Assembly (NCBI GenBank): GCA_964467985.1 | Contig: CAYXTP010000006.1 | Coordinates: 62,001 to 126,000, forward strand | Length of the DNA: 64,000 bases | From: GCA-2720975 sp964467985 | GTDB taxonomy: Bacteria > Planctomycetota > UBA1135 > GCA-002686595 | Direction: 5' to 3' | Shown here: in pieces, positions 35,839 through 43,934 of the stretch | How positions within the stretch are numbered: the first letter of the stretch is position 1 | Layout of the letters: every line of letters starts with the position of its first letter | Program-made: the position numbers and the translations under genes | The notes under the pieces: generated by a model | The model's database searches: none | The model's input: the letters and a program-made list of their open reading frames with translations, nothing else | What the model was told of the DNA's origin: nothing

Positions 35839-38097
35839 CTAGCGCGCGTCCAGCACCTCGTACAAAGCCAAGGCACCCATAGCCGTGGTGTAGACCTCCA
35901 TGCCTGGAGCCGACCAAGCATCGAGCGTTGGCCAGGTGCCCTTCATCGGACCACTCAGGATCTGGTTCTCCTGCAGGGCGCCGCGCAGCTTGGAACTCCA
36001 ATCATCCCAGGCGTCTCCCGGAGTGCTCGCGAGGGCGCGCGTTCCGTGCCACCAGTAGCTGTAATCGATCGTCCCTTTCTCTACGTCCCAGGCCGGGGTC
36101 TTGGTGCTCAGCAATGCGCTGGCCACCTCGATTTCGGGAGACTCGTCCGGGGTGAGCCCCAGCTTGGCGCGCAGCAGAAGGTGCATGGCAGTGGGAGTCT
36201 CGGCAAGCTCAATAGGAAAGGCCTGCTCCCTGCCGGCGACCCGGAAAGCGTGCTCACTTCCGCGCATGTAGTTTGTGCGGCCGGTCTCCTCTTGCTCGTT
36301 GGCCACCATGTAGCGGAGGCCGCCAATCAGGTCTTCTCTGTGAGGAGTCACGCCCACTTCGTCAGCAGCCAAGAGGGCCAGAAGTGCGTAGCCCGTCAGG
36401 CGCGTGTCGTTGTCGCCGGAGGGAACCGAATCGTAGCGCCAACCGGCGTAGGGGTTGCGCGCTCTGCGCAGGTAGCCCAGGGATGCCTCCAGACACGCCT
36501 GGCGCTCGGGCGTCATGTGACCAGCGCTTGCCTTCGCGATGGCGACGGTGGCCAACGTCTGGCCCACCATGAACGCTCCTTCTTGAGGCCCAAAGCCCCC
36601 CGTCTCGGGATCCTGGCGATCGATGAGGTGTTGCACCGCACGGTTGACGGCCTTGCCTAGATCCAAGTTTTGGGGTTCGTCCTCAGCTCTGCGCGTCAAG
36701 GCCTCAAGGGCCAGGGCCGTTAGGGCGACGTCCGTGTAGTAGGGATCGAAAGCTGATTGGCCTCCCGCTCCGTAGACCTCAGCCGCGATGCTCGTGACGT
36801 CAAGCTCGTTCTCTGGCCTTGTGTAGGACCAGCCTCCGTCCGCTTCTTGTGCCTCCAACAACCAGTCCGTCGCAAGCGTCACGGCCACCGGTGTCCTCTC
36901 GATTGAACCATCCGCGGCGTCCTGCATGACAGTTTCCGGGAAGTGGGCCGCGGCCAGGGCGACACCGCTGGCGAGAACAATGGGTGCGATGGCCGAGAGG
37001 CGCAAGCCGCGGGTGAGAGGACGGTTTGTGGCAACAAGGCGCATGACTCTTCTCCGTGTGAGTGTCTTTGAGTGACTGAGAGTGGTCAGGGATGGGACTT
37101 GGCGTGGGTTCAGAATTGTGCTGCGTGGATTGCTCGCGAGAGCCGTGGCATGGGCGGCCACCTCGAACAGCGCCCGCGCGCCACTGGCTCGGTGCCGGCG
37201 GTCACAACGAGCCAGAGCCGCGTCATCGCAGGCCATCTCGCGGTAGGACCGGGCCATCCAGTTGGTGGCCCAGACGAACGGGTGAAAGAAGAAGACTGCG
37301 CCCAACACCCGTTGGGCGAGCTCCGTGTAGTGGTCACGGCGTGCTAGATGGGCGAGTTCGTGTAGCAGGACCCAGCGCAACTCACTGGGTTGGAGGCGTG
37401 CGGCCAGTCCCTCGGGCAAGATGATCGAGGCCCGGGCTCGGGTACCCGCCGCGGAGGCACCGGACCGTCGACGTGTGCCCAGCCAGGCGGCCGGGGAATC
37501 GAATTCGGGGCTCTCGAGAAGGTCGGGCATGTGCTTGAGGCCCAGGTCCCGTGAGAGTTCAGCCAGGTCGATCTGCAAGGCACTCGCATCGAGGTGACGA
37601 GAGGTGCGCAGCAGTCTCCGAACGCGAACCTGAGAGCGCATGAGAGGCCAGAGCAAGAACCCAGCACCGATCATCCACAGACACAGGATCAAGGAGGATG
37701 TCGAAAGAGCGGGCTGCTGCCGGACGACTGGGGCCGCGAATTCCTTCTCTCCGGCTGCCCGGTTCACCCTCACCGCCTCTTGCGCTCGAACCGCGGAGAG
37801 CCCGGGCTCCGCGACCGCAAGATCGGAGTCTGTGGAAATCCGCTGGGCCGGAAGTACGGCCAGGGCCAGGTGTTCAATCGGGTTGGCCGACTGCCAGGGG
37901 TTGGGGATCCAACTCTCGAGCGGCAGGAGCAGAACGGCGAGGGGTAAGAGAAACCACAGGCTGCCTGTATGACTGCTCATCCAACGCCGCGTGCCCCACC
38001 ACAAACCGGCGGCAACCAGGAAGACCACGGCGAACGCGACGGACCTCTCCAGTGCGTAGGCCAGCACGACGTCGGCGAAGGAGTTCAACTCGTTCAC
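35839..38097 (-). CDS. M56-family (BlaR1/MecR1-like) membrane peptidase fused to an alpha-toroid domain
   Basis: A 752-residue protein. Residues 1-155 contain three to four TM segments, and the zinc motif LLHELAHLARRDHY (HELAH, ~246-250) with a downstream REMACDDAAL identifies an M56 metallopeptidase of the BlaR1/MecR1 group. After another hydrophobic segment (~375), residues ~395-750 hold helical repeats with QEADGGW, DPETGGFG and NPYAGWRYD motifs typical of prenyltransferase/terpene-cyclase-like alpha-alpha toroids, where BlaR1 carries its penicillin-binding sensor. The start is GTG at 38095-38097, overlapping the BlaI stop as GTGA. It should sense an extracellular signal and cleave the BlaI-type repressor; the ligand is unknown. 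Confidence 0.85.
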   Translation of the reverse strand: MNELNSFADVVLAYALERSVAFAVVFLVAAGLWWGTRRWMSSHTGSLWFLLPLAVLLLPLESWIPNPWQSANPIEHLALAVLPAQRISTDSDLAVAEPGLSAVRAQEAVRVNRAAGEKEFAAPVVRQQPALSTSSLILCLWMIGAGFLLWPLMRSQVRVRRLLRTSRHLDASALQIDLAELSRDLGLKHMPDLLESPEFDSPAAWLGTRRRSGASAAGTRARASIILPEGLAARLQPSELRWVLLHELAHLARRDHYTELAQRVLGAVFFFHPFVWATNWMARSYREMACDDAALARCDRRHRASGARALFEVAAHATALASNPRSTILNPRQVPSLTTLSHSKTLTRRRVMRLVATNRPLTRGLRLSAIAPIVLASGVALAAAHFPETVMQDAADGSIERTPVAVTLATDWLLEAQEADGGWSYTRPENELDVTSIAAEVYGAGGQSAFDPYYTDVALTALALEALTRRAEDEPQNLDLGKAVNRAVQHLIDRQDPETGGFGPQEGAFMVGQTLATVAIAKASAGHMTPERQACLEASLGYLRRARNPYAGWRYDSVPSGDNDTRLTGYALLALLAADEVGVTPHREDLIGGLRYMVANEQEETGRTNYMRGSEHAFRVAGREQAFPIELAETPTAMHLLLRAKLGLTPDESPEIEVASALLSTKTPAWDVEKGTIDYSYWWHGTRALASTPGDAWDDWSSKLRGALQENQILSGPMKGTWPTLDAWSAPGMEVYTTAMGALALYEVLDAR

Positions 38098-38489
38098 TGC
38101 TGGGCCTCCTTGTCGTCGAGTAGAGACCGCAACTCATCGAGATCCGACTTGGAGAGCCGACTCTTTTGGAGCATGTAGGCCAGCAGGGGCCCGACCGCGT
38201 CGTCCACCGTGTTGGCCAGCAGGCCGTCGGCCTCACTGCAGATCATGCGCACGGCCGACTGGGTAGGTGAGTACACAAACAGGTTGCGCTTGCGCTCGGT
38301 GGTCAGGTGTCCCTTGGCTACGAGGCGTCGCAGCAGGGTCTTGACCGTGCTGGCTGACCAGCCGTAGGCCTCCCCAGCCACGGCCACCACATCCCGGGCA
38401 GGGCAGGGCGCGGACTCGTGGATAATGCGCAGGATCTTCCATTCGGCGGGGGTGGGCGCACCTCCGCTCGCGGGCTCGTTGGGGGTCAT
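38094..38489 (-). CDS. BlaI/MecI-family transcriptional repressor
   Basis: A 131-residue winged-helix protein of the Penicillinase_R family: PTPAEWKILRIIHE near residue 12, the recognition region GWSASTVKTLLRRLVAKGHL and a C-terminal dimerisation helix. Such repressors bind dyad operators and are inactivated by cleavage when the M56 partner is triggered. It is coupled by a 4-base overlap to the M56-toroid gene. An operator-like 8-bp palindrome lies 32 bases upstream of its start, so the pair is probably autoregulated. Confidence 0.92.
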   Translation of the reverse strand: MTPNEPASGGAPTPAEWKILRIIHESAPCPARDVVAVAGEAYGWSASTVKTLLRRLVAKGHLTTERKRNLFVYSPTQSAVRMICSEADGLLANTVDDAVGPLLAYMLQKSRLSKSDLDELRSLLDDKEAQQ

Positions 38490-38520
38490 GGGCAGTGTCT
38501 CCGGGGAGGACTAGGCCGGG

Positions 38521-38540
38521 TCGGTTACAAACGTAACCGA
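38521..38540. promoter_or_regulatory. Putative BlaI-type operator palindrome
   Basis: TCGGTTACAAACGTAACCGA is a perfect inverted repeat with 8-bp arms and a 4-base centre. It sits between the divergent blaI-like and radical SAM genes. The TTAC/GTAA core is reminiscent of BlaI/MecI dyads, and the position is right for repression of both directions. Confidence 0.55.
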
Positions 38541-38640
38541 TATTCTTGGAAATCGTCCAGCGGCCGGATCCGGCTGCCAAGGAGGCTCTCAGCGCCACAG
38601 CACTTGACGGGCCCTCGCGCTGGCCGAGGATGACCGTCCC

Positions 38641-39606
38641 ATGAGTTCCGCCCTGCCTTTCCGCACCCTCGCCCCGTGGCTGAAGCAGTCCTTCGGCATG
38701 CCCGTCTACCGCGTCGCCCTGGACGCGGGATCCACCTGCCCCAACCGCGATGGGACCAAGGGCCTGGGGGGCTGCACGTACTGCGACGTGGAGGGCTCGG
38801 GCACCGGTGCCCTGCGCGGCGGGGACGAATTGGAAGAACAACTCCGAACCGGCCTCAAGCGCATCGAGCGCCGCAAGAAGACTCCCGATGAAGCCATCGG
38901 TGCCATCGCGTACCTGCAGTCCTACACGAATACCTATGTGGACGCCACGCGCCTGGACGAGGTGCTAGGGGTTATCGAATCCTATCTGGACAATCGTGTG
39001 GTCTGCCTGAGCGTGTCCACCCGGCCCGATTGCCTTTCGGATGAGACTCTCCAGAGCCTGACGCGGGTCGCCCAACGGGTTCCCGTGTGGGTTGAGCTTG
39101 GACTGGAGTGCGCCAATGATGACGTGTTGCAGGCAATCAACCGGTTGCACACGGTGGCGGAGTTTGAAGATGCTGTCGAGCGCGTCCACGCCGCAGGGCT
39201 CGCTGCTGTCGGGCACGCCATCCTCGGATTGCCTGGAGACGGCCGGGAAGGAGCCCGACGCACGGCCCAGGTTCTAGCCCAGTCCGGGGTCGCCGGAGTG
39301 AAGGCCCATCACTTGATGGTGCTGAAGCGCACCCAAATGGCCAAGACCTGGCAGACCGGACACCTGCCCGTGTTAACTCTCGAAGAGTACGTAGAATGGC
39401 TAGCCGACTTCGTTGAGCGCCTACGTCCGGACCAGGTCCTACACCGCTTGACGGGCGATTCCCCGCGCGAGAATCTGCTCGCCCCCCACTGGGGAGTGAA
39501 TAAGAATCAAGTGCGCGAATCCCTTGCCGACTGCTTACGGCATCGTGGCACGGAGCAAGGCACCCTGTGTTCCGCATCCTGGAGTTCCCCCCCCGAAAGG
39601 GCATAA
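38641..39606 (+). CDS. Radical SAM protein, YhcC/YtqA (TIGR01212) family
   Basis: A 321-residue radical SAM protein whose cluster cysteines have the family's wide spacing: Cys33 in STCPNRDG and Cys45/Cys48 in GGCTYCD. VALDAGSTCPNRDGTKG and GLECANDDVLQAINR are diagnostic. The family is widespread but its reaction is not settled; tRNA or small-molecule modification has been suggested. It is divergent from the BlaI gene across a 151-base region that holds an operator-like palindrome, so it could be under BlaI control. Confidence 0.88.
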   Translation: MSSALPFRTLAPWLKQSFGMPVYRVALDAGSTCPNRDGTKGLGGCTYCDVEGSGTGALRGGDELEEQLRTGLKRIERRKKTPDEAIGAIAYLQSYTNTYVDATRLDEVLGVIESYLDNRVVCLSVSTRPDCLSDETLQSLTRVAQRVPVWVELGLECANDDVLQAINRLHTVAEFEDAVERVHAAGLAAVGHAILGLPGDGREGARRTAQVLAQSGVAGVKAHHLMVLKRTQMAKTWQTGHLPVLTLEEYVEWLADFVERLRPDQVLHRLTGDSPRENLLAPHWGVNKNQVRESLADCLRHRGTEQGTLCSASWSSPPERA

Positions 39607-39655
39607 TCGCACGGGGCCTACCTCCTTGTTCGCGTTCACACCTTCAACCGCCACG

Positions 39656-40720
39656 ATGAATACCCGCACCTCGCCTCCTCGCGTGCCCTCTAGGGCATTC
39701 TCGCTCGGGCTTGCCCACGGCTCTTGGCCGCGCCTCGCCTTGGGCCTCACCGTGGGCCTCGCTCTTACCGGCACACACGCCTTCGCCCAGGATTGGTCCG
39801 ACCGGCCCGACGAGTTCGCCCCCACCGGAATCGAGACGGACACCGGAGAGGAAGCTGGCGCCTGGACGTTTTCCTACCAGTACACACGCACCGCCGGCAG
39901 TGGCCTGCTCGATGGCCGTGGCTCAGTCAGCAGCGGAGATGTGTTCGCCGATGGCTACAATGCCTCTCCCCACCATAAGGTGCGCGAAGCTCACTTGTTC
40001 AGCGCGCTCTACGGCTACGACGAAACGACCAGTATTCGCTTTACCCTGCCCTGGCTGAACAATGAGGTGACCATGCGCTCTTCACTGGGCGGCATCTATG
40101 GGATGCGTTCCACGGGCATGGGTGACTTGAGGATCACAGGCCTGTTCGATCTGAGTCAGGCAGAGGGCGAAGGATTCCACGCCCAGCTAGGAGTGTCCTT
40201 GCCTACAGGTTCCCTGGATGAGCGCGGCATCACGCCTTTTGGCGGGGGCACTTCTGAGAAGCTGCCCTACTACCTCCAGCTTAGCAGTGGAACGGTGGAT
40301 CTCATTCCCGGTATCACCTATGTCCAACAGGACGAGTCCACGTCCCTCGGCGTTCAGGCCAGGGAGGTCCTGCGTTTCTCCGAAAACTCAGACGACTACC
40401 AGCTAGGCAACGAGACGATCCTGAACGCTTGGGTCTCGCGCGTGTTCAAGGACGACCTCTCGGGCTCCCTGCGCCTTGGCTATCACCACCTGGGCAACGT
40501 GAAGGGCGCCGACCCTGAAATCGATGCGACTCAGTCGCCGATGCACGACCCCCGCAACCAAGGCGGAGACAGCGTAGGTGTGTTCGCGGGCCTCAACTAC
40601 ACCCAGACTGGAGGGCATTCCTTCGGATTCGAGTTGGGCGGCCCACTTTGGCAAGACCTGAACGGCCCCCAGGTCGAGCACGACATTTCGTACTCATTGG
40701 GCTGGCACTTTTCCTTCTGA
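39656..40720 (+). CDS. Outer-membrane beta-barrel protein (transporter-like)
   Basis: A 354-residue protein with a signal peptide (LALGLTVGLALTGTHAFAQ) and alternating amphipathic strands rich in Tyr, Gly and Ser throughout. It ends with aromatic Phe (WHFSF), the usual C-terminal signal of outer-membrane barrels. The style matches the family annotated as transporter or MetA-pathway phenol-degradation-like protein, which does not prove a substrate. The ATG at 39656 removes a non-secretory extension of 44 codons. The stop lies 19 bases before an assembly gap. Confidence 0.72.
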   Translation: MNTRTSPPRVPSRAFSLGLAHGSWPRLALGLTVGLALTGTHAFAQDWSDRPDEFAPTGIETDTGEEAGAWTFSYQYTRTAGSGLLDGRGSVSSGDVFADGYNASPHHKVREAHLFSALYGYDETTSIRFTLPWLNNEVTMRSSLGGIYGMRSTGMGDLRITGLFDLSQAEGEGFHAQLGVSLPTGSLDERGITPFGGGTSEKLPYYLQLSSGTVDLIPGITYVQQDESTSLGVQAREVLRFSENSDDYQLGNETILNAWVSRVFKDDLSGSLRLGYHHLGNVKGADPEIDATQSPMHDPRNQGGDSVGVFAGLNYTQTGGHSFGFELGGPLWQDLNGPQVEHDISYSLGWHFSF

Positions 40721-40739
40721 GCCCTCTCAGTAGGGTCTG

Positions 40740-40839
40740 NNNNNNNNNNNNNNNNNNNNNNNNNNNNNNNNNNNNNNNNNNNNNNNNNNNNNNNNNNNNN
40801 NNNNNNNNNNNNNNNNNNNNNNNNNNNNNNNNNNNNNNN
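40740..40839. other. Assembly gap (100 N)
   Basis: Exactly 100 N between two contigs, a standard placeholder rather than a measured length. The flanks share only AGGGTCTG (8 bases), so the true join is not settled. No gene is interrupted: the barrel gene ends before it and the zinc-ribbon gene ends after it. Confidence 0.98.
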
Positions 40840-40873
40840 AGGGTCTGTAGGGAACCGACTGACCGGCCAGATC

Positions 40874-41581
40874 CTAGTACTGGTAGAAGATCCGGTCGCA
40901 GGAGGGGCACTGGACCAGTTCCGTGCCGCGCGCCAGACGTACGCCGATGTTCTTGGGAATTTGGACGAAGCACGCCTGACAGTGGTAGTCGAGCAGTTCA
41001 GCAAGGGCCTCGCCCTCGCGGCTCTCCAGTAGGCGCCGATACAGTTCCAAGTGCTCGGCCTCGATCCCGTCTGCCGAGAGCTTGTTCCGCTCCGCTTGCA
41101 GTTCTGCATGTCGAGCCTGCGCCTCGCCGAGCTCCTGGGCCACATTGGCCTCAAACTCTTCAAAGACGGTCTTCTCTTCTTCCAGCTTGCTTTCCGTTGT
41201 GGCCGCATCCGTGTCGCCCGCGTCGGCCACCTCTAATTTCTTGAGGGCATCCTCCTCGGCCTGCGAGATGTTGCGCTTCAGCTTGCGCATTTCATGCTGG
41301 TAACTCGCCAGCAGGGCGGCGTCCACCTTGCCCTTGTTTGACTCAGACTCTAGCTTGCGATAGCGCTGGCGCATGCCCACCGTGAGGTCTTCGATTTCCT
41401 TGGCTTCAGAACGCAACGCGCGCACACGGTCCCGCATCTCCCCTAGTCGGGCCTCGTGCGCCTCAACCTTGGCCGTGCGCTCAGCCAGTTCTTCGGGCAA
41501 CCGACGTTGCTCGGCCTGGACCTTGAAAATGTGACGGTCGATTTGCTGGAGGCCTTGGAGGGCCTGCAAGGTGTCCTGCAT
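40874..41581 (-). CDS. C4-type zinc ribbon coiled-coil protein (CT398/zf-RING_7-like)
   Basis: A 235-residue protein. Residues 1-175 are a long antiparallel coiled coil, and the C-terminus has four zinc-ligand cysteines in CQAC and CPSC, 25-30 residues apart, ending RIFYQY. This is the layout of the CT398-type family found widely in bacteria and reported to act in type III secretion or RpoN contexts in Chlamydia; here the role is unknown. The ATG at 41579-41581 drops a 26-residue basic extension with no homology. Confidence 0.85.
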   Translation of the reverse strand: MQDTLQALQGLQQIDRHIFKVQAEQRRLPEELAERTAKVEAHEARLGEMRDRVRALRSEAKEIEDLTVGMRQRYRKLESESNKGKVDAALLASYQHEMRKLKRNISQAEEDALKKLEVADAGDTDAATTESKLEEEKTVFEEFEANVAQELGEAQARHAELQAERNKLSADGIEAEHLELYRRLLESREGEALAELLDYHCQACFVQIPKNIGVRLARGTELVQCPSCDRIFYQY

Positions 41582-41692
41582 GGGGAGGGATCCGTGGGTG
41601 TTGGGGCGGCGCAGTCTACCGCCCATCGGCAAGCGCGTCAGGTCCCCGCCCCGAATCAAACAACCGGCAGCCCTGAGTACCGGTCTCGCGGC

Positions 41693-43837
41693 TCAGAGCC
41701 CTGCCCCAGTCGCCGAGGACTGCGCACGCTCCAGAGCCGCCCGCGCCTGTGGGGAATCCGGGAAACGCTGGACCCACTGGCCGGCCCTGCGCAGGGCCTC
41801 GTCCATCTGCCTTTCCTCAGTCAGGATACGCAGCAGCAGTCGCCAGGCGTCGGATTCCTGGCGGCGGGCGTTGGCAAAGGCTCCGTGGTCGAGGGCCTGT
41901 CCGAGCAGAATCCGGGCCCGTTTGGGCTGGCCGCGCCCAGCCAGGATTGAAGCCAAGACTGCCTGGGCCCGCGAACCTCCTGGATCGAGGCGCACGGCCT
42001 CCTCAAGCGCCGCCTGCGCCTGGGGGACTCGCTTCTGCGCCAGCAGCGCTAGACCCAGGTGGTAGCTGGGCCCCTGAGGAGGTACCTCCGTGAGCAGCGC
42101 TGCCCGCGCCCGTTGTTCCAGATCTGCCCAGCGCGCACGTCGTACCAGAAAGCCCAGCAAGCGATCGAGGGCTAGGGGGTCGTCTGGGGTCATTCGAACG
42201 ACCTGCTGGAGCAGGGCATCGGCTTGCTCGAATCGTTGCAGATCCTCCAGGATCCCCGCGCGCGCGAGCAGGGTCTGCGGATCTCCCGGCGCGCGCTCCA
42301 AGGCCTCGCTCGAGAGTCTCTCGGCCTGCTGCAAGTCTCCCGCGAGCGCGTAGCCAACGGCCAAATGCCTGAGACCGTCGGCCTGCGCGACACGTCGATC
42401 CGCTCGTTGGGACCAGAGGACGCCGAGGGTCAGCAAGGCCAGGGCGGCTCCCGTCCCGAATGCGCGCCTGCGACCCGCATGCCAAGCGTCCTTCAACCAA
42501 AACACAGAGTGGCCGCCCAAGATCATCAGCGCGGGCAAGATCGGCGCCCTGAATCGTGAACAGACGAAGAACGCGATCACACTCAGACTGTAGGTGATCA
42601 CAAATCCCCACAGGGGAAAACGCTTGCGTGAGGGGCCTTGAACGAGAACCAAGACCAGACCCAGCAACCCCATGGCCGCCAACACCGAGTGGCCAAGCGG
42701 GCTGTAGCGGGGAATCCAACTAAAGTGCCGAGCGAAGAAACGCACGGGCTGGTTGTTGCTGATTTCCTCGTCTCTCAAGAACAGTGCGCTCTTGTGCAGC
42801 ATGCCAGCCAAGGCCTGCAGCGGGTGGTGAAGCACGTGCTCAAGGGTCTTCCGCGAGTAGTAGCTGGAGACCTCTGAGGCCTTGAGGGCACGCCCGGCAT
42901 CTACCTCCGCGAGGCTGGCCGCCTCACGTGCCGTGCCCAAGAAGTCGTCGCTCGTCGTACCCGGGACGCGAGCCGTCCGGCCGTCAGATCCCGGGTGATT
43001 GCCGATCCACAGGTTGACGCCAGCCTGCGAGGAAATCAGCACGCTGTCCCCCCCCACCCATGTGTTGTAGGCGGTGACCGGCAGGATCGGTACCAGCGTG
43101 CCCAGTGTGAGCCATAGGCACTGAGCCCAGGAACTGATGGAGTTGGGAGTCTTCCGCGGAGCGCGCAGAATCCACAGCACAAGCAAGGGCATGAACGCGA
43201 GCACGTTCGGTCGCGTGATCGCGGCCAGCCCCCAGGCGAAACCCGCACCTAGAAAACGAAGACCAGGCGCCCTGCGCGAAGGGCGCGGCTGCAGGTCTCC
43301 ATCCTCCCCCACTCCCAGCCCCAAGGTCAGCCAGAGGGCCAACAGGTTCAGGGGGATCGACAGGGTGGGCAGCAGCAGCTCGCCATCGAAGTAGATCAAC
43401 ACCCAGTACGTCGCGGCACCGAATCCCGACAGGGTGGCGACGCGCCGGTCAAAGAGCCGTCGCGCCACGGCGTAGGTCAAGACCGTGGTCGCGGCCCCCA
43501 GCGCGCACTGCAACAGCCGGACGCCCATGAGGCTGCCACCGCAGACCTTCAGGCAGAGCGCTAAGAACCAGGGGTACAGCGGCGCACGAAAGAAGGGACC
43601 CGATTGAAACTCACGGCCCGCTGCGAGTTCCCGCGCCCAATCCAAGTGGAAGGCCGGGTCGATGACAGGTGCGGCAAAATACGGACTGGCCCGCAGGTCC
43701 AACACGTACACGGCACGCAGGGCAAAGGCGAGCAGCCCCAAGCCCAACACGACCCAGCACTCAGAGGGGCCACTTCTGGTCGGCGCCGTATCACGAGCTG
43801 AGTCCGGAGACGATCCCGTCTGTTGCACGTCCTTCAC
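41693..43837 (-). CDS. GT-C membrane glycosyltransferase with C-terminal TPR repeats
   Basis: A 714-residue protein. Residues ~25-470 have about ten TM segments and a GT39-like first loop (PAFHLDWARELAAGREFQ, acidic). The C-terminal ~230 residues are TPR-like helix pairs (HLAVGYALAGDLQQAERLSS, ALLAQKRVPQAQAALEEAVR). It would transfer a sugar from a polyprenyl carrier on the outer face of the membrane, with the TPRs binding a partner or acceptor. The start is GTG at 43835-43837. A strong hairpin separates it from rpoD upstream. Confidence 0.82.
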   Translation of the reverse strand: MKDVQQTGSSPDSARDTAPTRSGPSECWVVLGLGLLAFALRAVYVLDLRASPYFAAPVIDPAFHLDWARELAAGREFQSGPFFRAPLYPWFLALCLKVCGGSLMGVRLLQCALGAATTVLTYAVARRLFDRRVATLSGFGAATYWVLIYFDGELLLPTLSIPLNLLALWLTLGLGVGEDGDLQPRPSRRAPGLRFLGAGFAWGLAAITRPNVLAFMPLLVLWILRAPRKTPNSISSWAQCLWLTLGTLVPILPVTAYNTWVGGDSVLISSQAGVNLWIGNHPGSDGRTARVPGTTSDDFLGTAREAASLAEVDAGRALKASEVSSYYSRKTLEHVLHHPLQALAGMLHKSALFLRDEEISNNQPVRFFARHFSWIPRYSPLGHSVLAAMGLLGLVLVLVQGPSRKRFPLWGFVITYSLSVIAFFVCSRFRAPILPALMILGGHSVFWLKDAWHAGRRRAFGTGAALALLTLGVLWSQRADRRVAQADGLRHLAVGYALAGDLQQAERLSSEALERAPGDPQTLLARAGILEDLQRFEQADALLQQVVRMTPDDPLALDRLLGFLVRRARWADLEQRARAALLTEVPPQGPSYHLGLALLAQKRVPQAQAALEEAVRLDPGGSRAQAVLASILAGRGQPKRARILLGQALDHGAFANARRQESDAWRLLLRILTEERQMDEALRRAGQWVQRFPDSPQARAALERAQSSATGAGL

Positions 43838-43854
43838 GAGCCGAGTTTAGCGCC

Positions 43855-43883
43855 CGGGAGGGGTTCGAACCGAACCCCTCCCG
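43855..43883 (-). terminator. Strong hairpin after rpoD
   Basis: CGGGAGGGGTTCG and CGAACCCCTCCCG are perfect 13-bp arms around a 3-base loop, about 50 bases after the rpoD stop. No T-run follows, so it is a transcript end stabiliser or a Rho-assisted terminator rather than a classic intrinsic one. Confidence 0.55.
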
Positions 43884-43934
43884 CTAGACATTCACCGGAA
43901 AACTGCCCTCCGGATGGCGTCCCTGAGCTAATTC

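Noticed and set aside
35260..36660. 466-codon open frame on the plus strand
   Set aside because: It runs antisense across selB and the M56-toroid gene and shows no recognisable features.
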